DNA from: Acanthosoma haemorrhoidale
Taxonomy: Eukaryota; Arthropoda; Insecta; Hemiptera; Acanthosomatidae
Direction: 5' to 3'
DNA: 64,000 nucleotides
NCBI GenBank assembly: GCA_930367205.1
Contig: OV884013.1
Span: 87,979,333-88,043,332, forward strand
Below the pieces are notes generated by a model that saw only the letters and a program-made list of their open reading frames with translations, ran no database searches and was not told the DNA's origin. This document shows, one piece after another, positions 23,201 to 35,040 of this stretch. The position numbers were made by a program, and so were the translations under genes. Position 1 is the first letter of the stretch, and every line of letters starts with the position of its first letter.

Positions 23201-24493
23201 TTTTATTAGGAGTAATAAAATATATTTTTGGGAGGATTCAAAGTTTGTTAGCAACCAATGTGTAAAAAATAATCACAGGCTACCTTCTTGTAGGATAAAA
23301 ATTGGAGATGAAGATAACCTACTGTACTGTACAATGAAACAAAATAAAACAAACCATACAAATCCCGGGTCACAAGCAGTGTTGGTTCATTCACATTTAA
23401 TTAGACGTTTTAAATTAAAACTATACGCCAGGTTAGCCAATTAAATACATATATGGTTATGTCGCTCTAGGAAGTGGACCAGTCATCCTTTATAGGAAAG
23501 CAGGAAGCCATAGATCGGATTCCTGAACGGGCGGGTGAAGACCCAGAAGACGTTCAACCCTCAAGATGGTAACAGAGGATGAAAATCCTTTACGGCATTC
23601 CACCCTTTCGGAGTTCTGCGCCGAGCAGGAACTCACGGAGGAGGTTCGATTCCACTCGAATACCAATGAGGGACTACAGGGAGAATGTGCGTGGCCAGGA
23701 AGTGCCTTATGTCACTATTATTTATGGACTTTGGCTCATTTATCAAAAGTCAGTAACTTCCGTTTAAAAACAATAATAGTTAAGAGTGCGCTATTACACA
23801 ACTGAAGGTTATGATATAATGTTATAATAACTAATCGATGGTCAAACTAATTACTCCCTTACTGATTGAAATGCAGTATGTATTGATTTCTTCTGGAAAT
23901 TCGCCAATACGGTCACAACTGTATTGAAGATAAATTGTCATTAATCTGATTTTATGTTTTTTTTCTCCAATAAACAACCCAACATAGCATACATATCCTC
24001 AATCACCACGCCATAACACGCAATAAGCTTTGATTTTTTTTCTTTAATTACACAGCAATCAACTGATCAATAACAGTTATTATCTTTCACTTGATTGATT
24101 ATATTTTTACGAAACATCGGTTTATCAATGGAACTACCATGCAAAATGTCATACCACTAATACAAAAAATCGCCGTTTGGATTCAACTTGCGAATTCGTA
24201 TTTAGCGAAAGTAATTTATTTTAAGGAATTACAATTCCAAAATTTCGAACGGCTGCTATCATTGGACAATAGAAACATACGGAAAGGCATCAATCCTAAG
24301 TCTGAAGGGTTTGAATATCACCTTTCCTAACATTTATCCTGAGAAATTGGATCTAGAAACGATCCATTTATCCTGGAACTGTGCTAGAAATGAAAGCGGC
24401 AGCTTAGTAGACGGACACTTAACAGTGCTTAACAATTTGGCAACAGGTATTGACTTGGCTAAGTAAAGTAGAACCAGTAGGACTCACTATCAC

Positions 24494-24550
24494 TTACTCA
24501 GCGGAGTACAGTCGCCTGACAGATGGAGTCGGAGTTCGATAAACCCGTCC
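24494..24550 (+). repeat. tRNA-like SINE fragment
   Basis: TTACTCAGCGGAGTACAG resembles an A box and D arm, GTCGCCTGACAGATGG an anticodon arm, and GGAGTTCGATAAACC a B box. The spacing fits a tRNA-derived SINE head. Stem pairing is too poor for a functional tRNA. Confidence 0.35.
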
Positions 24551-24917
24551 ACTTCGACTTAGTCTGATACGTCCTCATCAATTCTAGTCGGGGTTCCCGG
24601 CTTAATGTGCTTGCTATTTTGGAATAGGTCCAAAAAAAAAGTTTCTCCCCTACCGTAAAGTGGTCACTTCTTTCTTCGAAGAATTCATCGCTCCACACAT
24701 GAGTGCAATAAGTTCTGATACGACATGACGTTTTATCAACCGTGTTTCTTCTATTCTCAATTTTCAAACAACAATGAATGAATAAGCATTTAAAGATGTA
24801 ATCATTCATAGGTGTAGTTTCTTGGGATAAAATAGTCTCAATTTTATTATTTTAAGTGCTTATATTTGTGTATAAAATATTTTTTAAGTATGTAAATGTT
24901 TTTTGTCTGACTAATAG

Positions 24918-24950
24918 TCCTGAGAATCCCTGAATAGGTGAAATGTTGAC
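24918..24950 (+). repeat. Hammerhead-like tail of a Penelope-like element
   Basis: CCTGAGAATCCCTGAATAGG followed by TGAAATGTTGACTGC. Stem II is CCT-GAAT-AGG, then a GAAA box. It shares CCTGAATAGG with the minus-strand copy at 26304-26337. One core base differs (CTGAGAA). Confidence 0.45.
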
Positions 24951-26303
24951 TGCTGATGTAATATAAGCAATAACAGATATTTTGGGAGTGACGTCAAACT
25001 TATTTTTTATAACCTAATGTTTGCATAATATAGATATGTCGTCAATTGAAAAGGGCAACCAGCGCCGAACCTTACGATATGTATTGTATTACTGTTGGAT
25101 AATCAAACCAATTATTTTTTAGTTTCCAAGTTGATTGAAATGTATTCTTAGGTTCAGTTATCAGTTTATTCTGAATCTTTTAGATAGACTAGACTAGATC
25201 CATTACAAGAGTTGAGTTTAGTTATGATGGACTCTTCACTATGGCGGCTATGACCTAAGTACATAGCCTGAAGCAACGAGAGGGAATGAGAAGGTAGGAT
25301 TTTTAGGAGAACAAAATTACATGAAAATATTGCTGTAATAGATTGAAGGCAAGCAATACGAAATGCTATTTTATGAAACCTTAATAGTAATAACAAAAAT
25401 TCATCATACTTTTCTACTGGCGTCACTGAAGAAACTGTAGTTTTATGGATCATTTTAACTGATCATTGGACGTAATGAAATAATTAATTATAATTCTAAA
25501 ACAATTTACTTTCTGTACGGTTTATATAGGTTTGGGACAAAAACCAGAACTTTAATTATAGAAATGCTTCCGAGATTAGAGTTGATGAGTTACAAAAGTT
25601 CGAACGGTTTGTTAGTGGATGACACGGCAGATGAGACATGAGATCCCGGAACCAAACTCGTCTTTGCAGTCTACATTAAACACGAGGCTGCGGAGATCAG
25701 GTGAACTTCAAAACTGTTAATAACTTCAACATGTACAATCAAGAAAATACTTAAAAAAGAAAAAGGAATCAATAATACAACAGTTAAAATTAAAGGTCTG
25801 ATCAAGTGAACAATTAAAATGCTAAACAAGTTTCTAAAACTTGAACGAAGGTGGTAATTGGACGAGTGTGTTTAATAACGGAGAATCAATTGAATAGAAA
25901 TAATTCTGTTCCAGAAAATTAAATCACTTACCTTTCAAATATCAGAATTTTTTCTATCCAACAATTTACCCAGTTGTTTAGCTAACAATTCGATCAGTAA
26001 AGACTCTTGAAAGACTTACCTGTAAAAATAAAGAAATTATTAGTACTGGCAGGCATAAGTACACAAAATATAAATGCGAACATACAACAAAAAAAATAGC
26101 ATTGTTTACAAAATCATGCACGTAGTAAAAATTATAATATTCTAAACTAATTTAATTGTAACTAAAAAACATGGCAAATAAAAGATGTCCATTAAATGGC
26201 TAAATATTATTTTCTAACAGCACATATAAATATGACAAATTAAAAGCTTGTAGGGTTATTTGGCCCGTTGAACTTAAGCATCTTTTTTTATTGATATTTC
26301 TGC
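24951..26303. other. No supported gene
   Basis: The 95-codon minus-strand frame at 25166-25453 has no known motif. The rest shows nothing recognisable. Confidence 0.45.
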
Positions 26304-26337
26304 AGTAGACGTTTTCCTATTCAGGCATCGTCAAGAA
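26304..26337 (-). repeat. Hammerhead-like tail of a Penelope-like element
   Basis: In reverse complement, TTGACGATGCCTGAATAGG is followed by AAAACGTCTACTGCAG. CTTGACGA approximates CTGACGA, stem II is CCT-GAAT-AGG, and GAAAC has changed to AAAAC. It faces the copy at 24918. Confidence 0.45.
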
Positions 26338-27125
26338 TTCAATTCAAAACAAGGAGCATAAATTTACATATATAGAAGATATTTACATACAAAAACACTT
26401 AATTTAATAAATGATAATATTGGAAAGAATAAAACGAGTGAAACAAAAAATCTCCAAATAATATAATCTGCTAATTTTTTCTTAACCCATTTGTTATGTA
26501 TACGAGCTGGTAACCTTACTGCAGAAATAAATTAAAGTTTCAAAATGGTAAATCAGTATGACATTAAAAAGTAACTGACTAATAATACTCACCGAGGTCT
26601 AAGGTACATCAACCTCAAAGACTAATAAATTGAAATTTTCACTATTAATGGGTTACAACTCAGCATAATCAATTGCGTGATATGGTGTAATAAGTACCCA
26701 TATATCGCATGAATAATTAAGGAATATTTTATTCTGTGTTACTTAATAGTTAATACTTTATAGTTTGTCAAGATTTAGAAATCTTGAGAGCCTGGGGTCG
26801 GCAGAAAGCAGTTGCCCTTAGGCTTAAGGGACAAGTCACATAACCATAGATGTCGCGGGAAAAACTGCCATAGAAAAGGTCGGAAGGAGGTAATAGCCAA
26901 ACGGGCTGAAGATTAAAGTGGTCTCCAAAAAGGTGTGTTACTCCACGAGTAAGAATCTCGTGAGACGAAAGAACGCGGAGGAAGAATCTCTGACACAAGT
27001 GTCAACGATGGCGAACTGATCAAGAGCCTTTTAATCAAAAATGTACCATAGGCGTTGCCAAGTTAAGGTTTACATCATGCCATATTTTGAGCCAATTAAA
27101 TTCAATAGTTAAGGTCAAATTTCTT

Positions 27126-27262
27126 TAATCTTTATTATAAACGAGTCATATAATTGTTTGCTTTAATAAAAAAATGATCATTTGATTTTCTCTGTTAGAA
27201 GAGAATAATGATTAAATTTGTTTAATACAAAATAGAATATGTTAATATTGATACTCTCTACG
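27126..27262 (+). repeat. Duplicated AT-rich block, copy 1
   Basis: The stretch containing CATATAATTGTTTG and TTTTCTCTGTTAGAAGAGAA recurs 466 bases downstream with few differences. No element ends or coding sequence were recognised. Confidence 0.75.
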
Positions 27263-27590
27263 AGGAAAAAAAAAATTATTTGATATATTGTCTTTTTTTA
27301 TATTTTCTATTAGAATGGAAGGCTTGATTTAACCAACAATGCGTATTTATAATTGTTACTTTGTTTATTTTATCTTTTATTTAATAAAATCTTGTCATGA
27401 TCTTGTATGATTTATTTCTCAATCACACTTATTTATATTAATGTCTTATCATCACAATAGTTAGAAATAACATAAGGAAAGATTGGTGTTTTTGATAATT
27501 GATTGAGGATATCTAATAAATAATTTGTTTTCTATCTGACACAAAATAACTTTTGTGAACAAGACTTAGTGACAAGTATGGACTTAATCT

Positions 27591-27728
27591 TTAACCTTTA
27601 TCATAAACGAGACATATAATTGTTTGTTTTAATAAGAAAATGATCATTTGGTTTTCTCTGTTAGAAGAGAATAATGATCAAAATTGTTTATTACAATAAA
27701 GAATATGTTAATTTTGATACTCTTTACC
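27591..27728 (+). repeat. Duplicated AT-rich block, copy 2
   Basis: It matches 27126-27262 in the same orientation, including GTTAGAAGAGAATAATGATC. The spacer between the copies is not duplicated. Confidence 0.75.
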
Positions 27729-29180
27729 TGTCTTTCTTATCTGGACCAACTCTAAAGTATCACCAATCTTTATTAAAGGCTGAATGTGCTATAATGAAGA
27801 AGAGTCAGCTGACATTATAGCCCCCTTTAGGAGCGCAGGTACTTTTACGTCGGTATAACCTAGGCCCCGATTTTAAATATCCCAATTGATAGTTTACAAA
27901 ATCAAAAATAAGAACCATAGCAGAAACCTCCATGTTCGAGAAAGAATCAATATCAACCTTTACGAAATTAGTTAAAGACTAATTTGTTTACCATCAGGCT
28001 TTATCATTGCTAATATGTGATCCAAACTGTAACGATACGTTACCCCACAGATGAGCTATAGCCTGTATCCATTACGGATGATCACTGGTCATTAATACTG
28101 GTAATGACGGACGCTTCCTCGGCATCCATGCCTCCTTTATCAAAACCCTCGTGGCTTAATCGTGTAACACACTTCACAGAACGCAATCCTCGTTACGGTG
28201 TGAAATGTACCACAAGGGTGCGAATTCGAACGGACTTCCGGAACTCATATCCGAATCCGCTGGAGCCCGCACAACATAATCTGACCATGGCTGCAACGAA
28301 GTTACCTAAATCGGTTAATATGAAGGAACTAGAGTAAAATGTGTCGGTTGGAAGATGAAATACGCCACCACAAAACAAATGACCTAAGAAAGAAATGTCC
28401 TAGAACATTTAACTTATACGATTTAACGTGTCATGAATCCACAGCACCCGATTGCGTGATTCCTATTCATAAAACATGAACCCTAAAAACATGAAAATTA
28501 ATTCCGTTAAGTTTCTTTCTGATAGTATGGTCGTTCTACATCAACACAATGGATCTACTGCATCACAAAAAGCAATTTCGAAACAGTTGTCTCGCGATCT
28601 TGGCTGAAATTTCACTAGTTTATTCGGACGCCCTCGATATCTTTATTTAAATCTCGATCACAAACGGTTATTAAAACTTTTTAAATGGTTTACAGTAACG
28701 GCTCTTAGAGATAAACCAGCTTGAAGTCAATTGCACGAAGCTAGGTTTCACAAACTAAATACTCTATTTCCATACCTTAATGCTGCAGTACTAAACGAAC
28801 TGATTAATCAAATCGACAAGGATTAAAGTTAGCTTTTTAAAGTTTTAATATTGAAAAAGTGTATGCAGTATGTTTCAAGCAAACGTTTTTTATTTGTTAT
28901 TGAACAGATAAAAACATTGTTTGCACAATAAAAAGTAAGCGGAATAGTGGTTTGATTCTGTTGATACAATTTGGAAGTGTTTCATTGTTTAACAATTGCA
29001 TGGAAGACGATTTTTGATTAAAAAATTGAGTAGATTTTTCCAATTATTAATGAGTTATAAAGTATCTCTCAATACGTTTTCTTCAATTTCTACGTTATTT
29101 ATTTAATTTATTCACATTTAAAAAAATGAAAAACTTGCAAACTTTACCCAACGTTTTGTCTCAAACTGATGATATATAAA
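27729..29180. other. No supported gene; CpG-richer ORF at 28104-28337
   Basis: A 77-codon plus-strand frame at 28104-28337 starts with ATG and has a balanced amino-acid mix, unlike its AT-rich surroundings. It has no recognised motif and no detectable splice context. It could be an unknown small exon or a repeat. The remainder is AT-rich. Confidence 0.35.
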
Positions 29181-29460
29181 TGTGTCCTCCGGCCAGCTCT
29201 GCTGTATGGTGCTCCACTATATACTCAATTGACTGACAATACATCTAAAAGTCTCCAGCAATTTCAGAATGGGATCATGAGAAGAGTGGTCTGACATGCC
29301 TCTCTCGAGAGGTTAAAGAACAACGAACTGCCCCCGTTGCTTTTTATTGTTAGATGTAACTTAGTTTTAAGTCTATGATAAATAAGATGAATCCCATAAT
29401 TTTTAAATATGTTCAATAAATTAATGTATAATGTACACCATTATACTTTTTTAGAAGGGA
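29181..29460 (+). mobile_element. LINE family A, 5'-truncated copy with internal deletion
   Basis: The copy opens in ORF2 at CTCCGGCCAGCTCTGCTGTA (LRPALLYGAP), runs through LTDNTSKSLQQFQNGIMRRV, meets a TGA, continues ASLERLKN, and then jumps from PLL directly into the 3' UTR (TATTGTTAGATGTAACTTAG). About 170-200 bases present at 60785-60965 are missing, with short T-rich homology at the junction. The 3' end carries the hairpin GTATAATG-TACAC-CATTATAC at 29426-29446. The copy is dead. Confidence 0.8.
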
Positions 29461-30249
29461 AGATAACAATGTGTAATAATCATAAAATGTTTACTGGTTT
29501 CCATTATTTATTATAACAAGGGGATACGAAGGGAAAACATTTTTTTTTAAATACAATTTAGTTCATAAATAATGCGAAACATTTGAACTGTTAAAAAAAT
29601 ACTCTAATATTATTTTGCAAAGAATTCTTTTAATATCTCTAATATTATTTTAACCAAATTCCACGACTACCTTTTATAAAATTTAGATCTTTTAGAGGGT
29701 AAAACTAACATTGTTCGATATTTCAGCCAATACAAGATTCTTGTTTACAAGTATTAGAGTTGGACTATCAAGCTAAATCTTTACGCTTTGGCATAATCAG
29801 CGAGCGAATGGGACCATCTGTTGAAGTGATGAAGGCGTTGGGGATAAGTTGGACCTTTACATCGCTCTCCCACGTCATCGGTTGAATTGCAGGGCGAGAT
29901 AAAGCCAATAAATACGGCCCTATCGGATTTATGCAGGGAGAAAATGGCAGAGGTCCCGGTCTGCAAGCAGCCCGATTTACTGGTTCGACCTCTGACCGCT
30001 GATTCACAAGCTGTTTCTTTCCAACCATCGCATTGGCGGGGTAGCCTGCAAATCTCAGGCCATGAGCTAAGATACGGAAGTTCTGTGGTGATACCGATTC
30101 CAAGTAAATCACACTTTTTTTTTTGTTTACGTATGAAGAAGTTGTGTAAGGGTTTAAGGCAAACTGACACAATCGGACGCGTGCTCTCGTTGAGAAAAAC
30201 TCATTTGTTTATTTTTTTCTAATTCCCTTATTTATTTATTAAAATTAAA
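29461..30249. other. GC-richer patch open in several frames, product not recognised
   Basis: Between about 29770 and 30220 three frames of 111-134 codons overlap on both strands. None shows a domain I recognise. Since all are open at once, composition explains them as well as coding would. An unidentified element fragment is possible. Confidence 0.35.
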
Positions 30250-30640
30250 TACATACGAATAAGATATATTAAACTGCCAAAAATAGTAGGACTTGCGCCA
30301 GAGGATAAAGGTAATGTAGGCACATTTTTCGTCATTAATTTTGACCAACCATTTGTTTCACCAATACTCAATCTCATCAAGGTGTTTTTAAGATTATAGG
30401 ATGCTGTATCGGAGTCTGGGTGGGATGCCAGGACTGCAGAGTCAACTAATGTTGCTAAAAAGATATTGGGAATTGAGTGGACGTCAGCGATGTGTAGGTT
30501 ATAGAGGATGGGACCCAGGACACTACCCTGTGGAACTCCTGCTCTTATGTGAAAACGGTTTGAAAGGTAGAACGTTTAAAACTAAAAACAATGCATGAAT
30601 TACTAGGTGATGTGCTGTATTTTTCAATGAAAGGTCCTAC
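30250..30640 (-). pseudogene. Jockey-like LINE reverse-transcriptase core, inactivated
   Basis: The minus-strand translation contains FHIRAGVPQGSVLGPILYNL then HIADV, the palm-domain GVPQGS..GP motif of non-LTR reverse transcriptases. It is followed by NIFLATLVDSAVLASHPDSD, where active elements have a catalytic FADD. The change to LVDS removes the metal-binding aspartate pair. A frameshift follows, after which another frame reads VKINDEKCAYITFILWRKS, corresponding to the WRIKVNE...ITFTLR region. Upstream, TFYLSNR fits the segment before IRAGVPQG. Homology fades near 30640 and near 30260. The fragment covers fingers/palm to thumb, so it does not overlap the C-terminal fragments of families A-C. 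Confidence 0.8.
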
Positions 30641-33600
30641 AGCACGGAATTGAAACTAATATATGGGTATCTGATGTCCTATTTCCCTTAGATATCTTTG
30701 AATCCGAAACTTAAATCTTTCTAGAATGTGAAGCTAGAAAAGCGGTAGAATGTGTGTAACTTCACATAATTGATTCAGAAAGAAAACGACATGATTGGTA
30801 CGGTATTACGGTATTGAGGACATTTTTATGCAAAAAACGTAGACATAATTATTTTCTGAAAAAAAAGTGGTAGTTTACCTACTCCAATGAAGACACTAAT
30901 CGCAGGCAGGGATGGTTCTAAAAGTTCCATTATGTTCTGCTGTAACAATATTTCGATATCATAACTTAATATACCATAGTATAACCATCTTATAACTATA
31001 TAATTTCTTTGAATAGTGAGCACTCATATGCCCTGTATAGATCTGTTCCGTCAGTAAGTCAGCAAGCTGCCTTACTCGATATATGCGGTGATAAATAGTG
31101 CAGGACCGTGTATCTCTAAGCAGGAAAGTTTTCAACAGTGAGTTCATCCTTCCCAAGTGCTATCGTGGTGGTATTTTCCTCAACGAAAGCACGATGAGAG
31201 CTGGTATATAAGGTGAACACCCGAAACTAACAGGTCAAAAGTCAGCTTAATGCTCGATCATAAGATGCGGCCATAGAGCGGCGCCAATGGACTTCATAGG
31301 GATCGATTTATATTGATACTTCACTTTAGACAGGCATTGGCTTCCAGGCTTTGTGGTAGATTGGACCTTGGTGCTGTTGTCCAGCGGTCGTTTTATTGGC
31401 CTACTGCACAACTTTCCAAGACAGGAGCTTTGTATTGGACTTTAGGCTATTAAACCACGTGCAGAAGCAGTGGATATTGGTTCAAATTTGTTGTAAGGAA
31501 ACTACAATTTAGTTTCGTAAATTCAACAATTTAAGGACAATAACTACGTTCTTGACTTAATAAAAAGACCCCGTATAAATATAATTAGAGAGTATACACC
31601 TAATGCTTTGTTTGACACCTAATGAAAGTTCGTGAAGACATGGGAGTGATCGTTTATGACACAAGTAAAACAAGTGGTCCATACTTCCATATTTAAAGAG
31701 CGAAGGGATCAGTAAGACAAAAATAATTAACTTTTTTCACATTTAAGATCAAATTTAGTTGAGAGGGGATTTGGACCACTCTCTACTCTTTAGACGGAGT
31801 AGTATAGGAAATGAGTGAGGAAAATGAACGAAGTCTTCTGTTGGTTGAACATACACAACACCATACAAAAGATGCAAAGAACATCTTCTACTGATGGTGA
31901 GCCAATTGGGCCAGAAATTAGAAGAGGGGGAGTTCTAATAGTTACGTTTGTAGAATCCCAGAAGCCACCATCTGCATGGAAGGGGTCTCTTCCGAGCTAA
32001 AATAGCGGGCAGAAGCCGAACAGAGAAAGCACTGCAGTGCTATGCATTTGACAAAAATATGTGTAATTCGTTTTATACAGGTAGGTTTCGGCGCGACGAA
32101 AATAAGAGGTCAGTTTGTCTAGGTAAGGACTTATTTTGACCAATCAGGTCTAACTACTTCAAGGCTCCGTGAGCTCGCAAACTGACACAAGTAACTTATT
32201 GACAAAAAACCGAAAAAATAACGTAGGGGTTTTCAGATCCGTCCGTGAAGGAGTAACTTCTTCAACGTGATCATGGCGAAGTGCATACAACACAATCAAT
32301 ACGTAAAACTAAAGTATCCATTTATTTATATGGAGGAAAACAGAAACAAAACAAAACCTACAGCAATCTATTTATTTAGCAGATTGCATAGTTGAATAAT
32401 TTTTGCAATATTCACCTTACTTTCTATCATTAAACAGATAATATAAACAGTTATTCTAAAAGAATGAATCAACTCAAAAATGAAAAAAAACTTAGATTGA
32501 AAATGTCATCACAAACGTTTTCTTTCTAGCTAGATAGGTCGGGTCGCTAGCTGTGGTGCCTGGTCGAATCTGAGGTTTGGACCATCCCCACTTTTATTGA
32601 TCATGATGATGACTCATAGCCTGAGGGCTTGGGGCAGAAACATCCCCACTTGACTAAGACATCCAAAATAAGACTCGGGAATATAATTGTAATAGCTTAT
32701 AGAATTGTAATAATTTCCGGACAATTTAAAGAGAGGATCTGGTTAGCAATCAAGGGAGTTATCATTAATCTTTTACACATCACAATGAATTTTTTTTCAA
32801 ATAGTTTAAAATGAATCCTAAGTAGAAACTCCAAGTACGAATACGGAATATCATAAATTCAATTATTAACTGAGGAAAAATGACGACAATAGTAAATAAA
32901 ATAATTTCAGTTGATTAAATTTTAATTGTATGTTTTTAAATGTTCATTATATACTGAGCCTGTCTTCATATTATTATAATATGAATATTATCATATTATA
33001 TTATTTATACCTACAATAGAATGCAAAATGAAAATCATTATCGAGAGTTGGAAGTCAAGGGTGCTCACGAAAAGAGTAGATTTTTTTTTTTCATATCCCA
33101 TTGTTATTATAAATTATGGAGATCAGTATAGATTCTATATTAATAATTTTACAGAGTGTTTGTGATTGTTACAAAAGTATAATGTGCATTATACACGACT
33201 GGTGCAGTTCAATATGTCAGAAACACGACCCTGAACACAGACTAACGAATTCCACACGTACATTCCTAAGACATCTTGAAGTAGAGGAACACAAGTCTTA
33301 GCCTGACATACTACGACGACTCCGGAGAAACTGGAGTAGGGATTTATTAATTAATCAACACTGCTACCTTTATATGGGAAGGCATCATCTCATTCACTGT
33401 TCGGATCGTATTTTCTGCACACAGCAGTGAATGACAACAAAAAAATACTCAGCCGGGTCATATGAAACCATGTAAAATTTGGTGCCTTTCGCATTTGAAT
33501 CAAGAATTGACAAATAGGCATAACGGTGAGAACACATGGGTTTTTGGTTTCGATAAAACTGACGATAACGTGAAAACCAACGAGGTCAGTCACAGGTCAG

Positions 33601-33999
33601 TAATCACAAAAAAACAAAAAAGCTGTCGTGATGGCGCAGGCAGGACACCGTATAATCCAAGATGGTCGGTCCGTTAGAGGGAGCAAATACCCTCACGGCG
33701 ACAGGTAATTAGCTGCTAGAAAGTACACTGCCTTCCGCAGGTTTTTGTCGAGCCAGTCTCTGAGAGAAAGGTAAATACCCGTAAATAATCATTACTTTGT
33801 GGCCAACATTTGTGTGGGTTTACTGGACAACATTTACTGGATAGATGGGCTTAAAAGATGGCATGGGCAATTTTTATCGTGTCTTAGGCCCCACTATTAT
33901 TTATAATTATTAATAATAAACCATCCAAAGAAGTCGTCAACACTGAAGAGAGCATGGCCAAAGAGGATTCATTGATAATGTGAAGATCGTCCACTAATG
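30641..33999. other. No supported gene
   Basis: Only short frames without motifs. A nearly perfect palindrome around TTCATATTATTATAATATGAA lies near 32968. Nothing else is recognisable. Confidence 0.5.
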
Positions 34000-34087
34000 C
34001 AGGTTAGCTGAGTTGGTAGAACCACCGACTAGATTGGGATGGCTTCCGAATCGATTACTAAAAGAGCATATTAGGTTTTTTTTTTTT
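34000..34087 (+). repeat. tRNA-derived SINE fragment
   Basis: GGTTAGCTGAGTTGGTAGA (34002-34020) is a near-consensus RNA polymerase III A box. CCGACTAGATTGGGAT follows in the anticodon-arm position. CTTCCGAATCGATT is a decayed B box, and a T run ends the unit at 34074-34087. The GACTAGAT segment and general layout match the minus-strand SINE at 62231-62340. The stems do not pair well enough for a functional tRNA. Confidence 0.5.
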
Positions 34088-34311
34088 ATAGTACAACGGA
34101 AACGCTAATTTACTTTCCCAAGAATGGCAAAGCAGATAATTAACCCTGACAAAATTAATTATTAATTGAGCTCTCTGAAACATATTTTCATAATAAAGGC
34201 TTAGAACAGTTCTTTAGGTACAAAAAAGTCAAAGGTTCCGCTAATTTACCATCTTCCCAAATAATTAAAATTCAATTATAAATTTTTTTTTGTGGTCAAA
34301 GGCTTTTATAA

Positions 34312-34366
34312 AGATTCCATTGTCAATTAATTCTGTATAATGTAATTGGAACTCTACTAAAAAACG
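34312..34366 (+). repeat. Direct repeat, copy 1
   Basis: ATTGTCAATTAATTCTGTAT then AATGTAATTGG and ACTCTACTAA are repeated almost unchanged at 35910-35965. The two copies bracket the family-A LINE and its duplicated tails. Confidence 0.7.
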
Positions 34367-34635
34367 TTTAACAATAATATTTTATTGTTGAGGTTTTTCT
34401 TTTTCTGTGTGACGTCTAGATGACTCCTGAATTTGGCCAAATGTTTTCTACCCTGATTTAATACATATAGAAAAGAGGCACTTCTTGTTTTAATTCGAAA
34501 TGTTTTATGTTTTCGTTTTATTCCACCCACTGAATAATGAATATAATATGGGGACTTAGTCGTAATACTTAATTCTTTCTTTCATTAAGACTGCATTATT
34601 ACTAATACAAGTTTTTTTTATATCAGTTTTTTTTT

Positions 34636-34782
34636 CCTTCATAGCCCCTTTAAATTTACAGATAATTATATACAGTTGTAGATCCTCAGGCGAATCTATT
34701 TACAAATTACTTTTGTGTTTCCTGTCGCGTCGCTACATTATATACAGTTATTTTATAAAAAATATGTATTGGAATAAACACG
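34636..34782 (-). repeat. A-tailed LINE 3' module, outer copy
   Basis: On the minus strand the module runs from ..GTGTTTATTCC through ATTTGTAAATAGATTCGCCT to GGGGCTATGAAGG plus an A run (plus-strand T run before 34636). It duplicates 34891-35040 at a 255-base offset. Its upstream edge lies close to the hairpin at 34799-34819. Confidence 0.7.
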
Positions 34783-34890
34783 TCACGTAAATAGACACGT
34801 ATAATGTGTATCATTATACTTGTTTTATAACAGATGTTGATTTTCTCTTTATTATATTTTTTATAACTGTTTTTTTTTTTTTTTTTTTTC

Positions 34891-35040
34891 CCTTCATAGC
34901 CCCTTTTAATTTACAGATAATTATATATATAATTATAGATCCTCTGGCGAATCTATTTACAAATTATTTTGTATTTCCTGTAGCATCACTACATTATATA
35001 CAGGTTTTGTTATTTTATAGAAATTATATAATGAATAAAC
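34891..35040 (-). repeat. A-tailed LINE 3' module, inner copy
   Basis: The module matches 34636-34782. Its A tail is the 20-base T run at 34870-34889. It begins exactly where the family-A 3' UTR hairpin (35043-35063) ends, so it may be the true 3' end of this LINE subfamily or a SINE that shares it. Confidence 0.7.

Noticed and set aside
33116..33301. 61-codon ORF with several cysteines and histidines
   Set aside because: The spacing does not match any zinc-binding motif I know, and the sequence has no supporting context.
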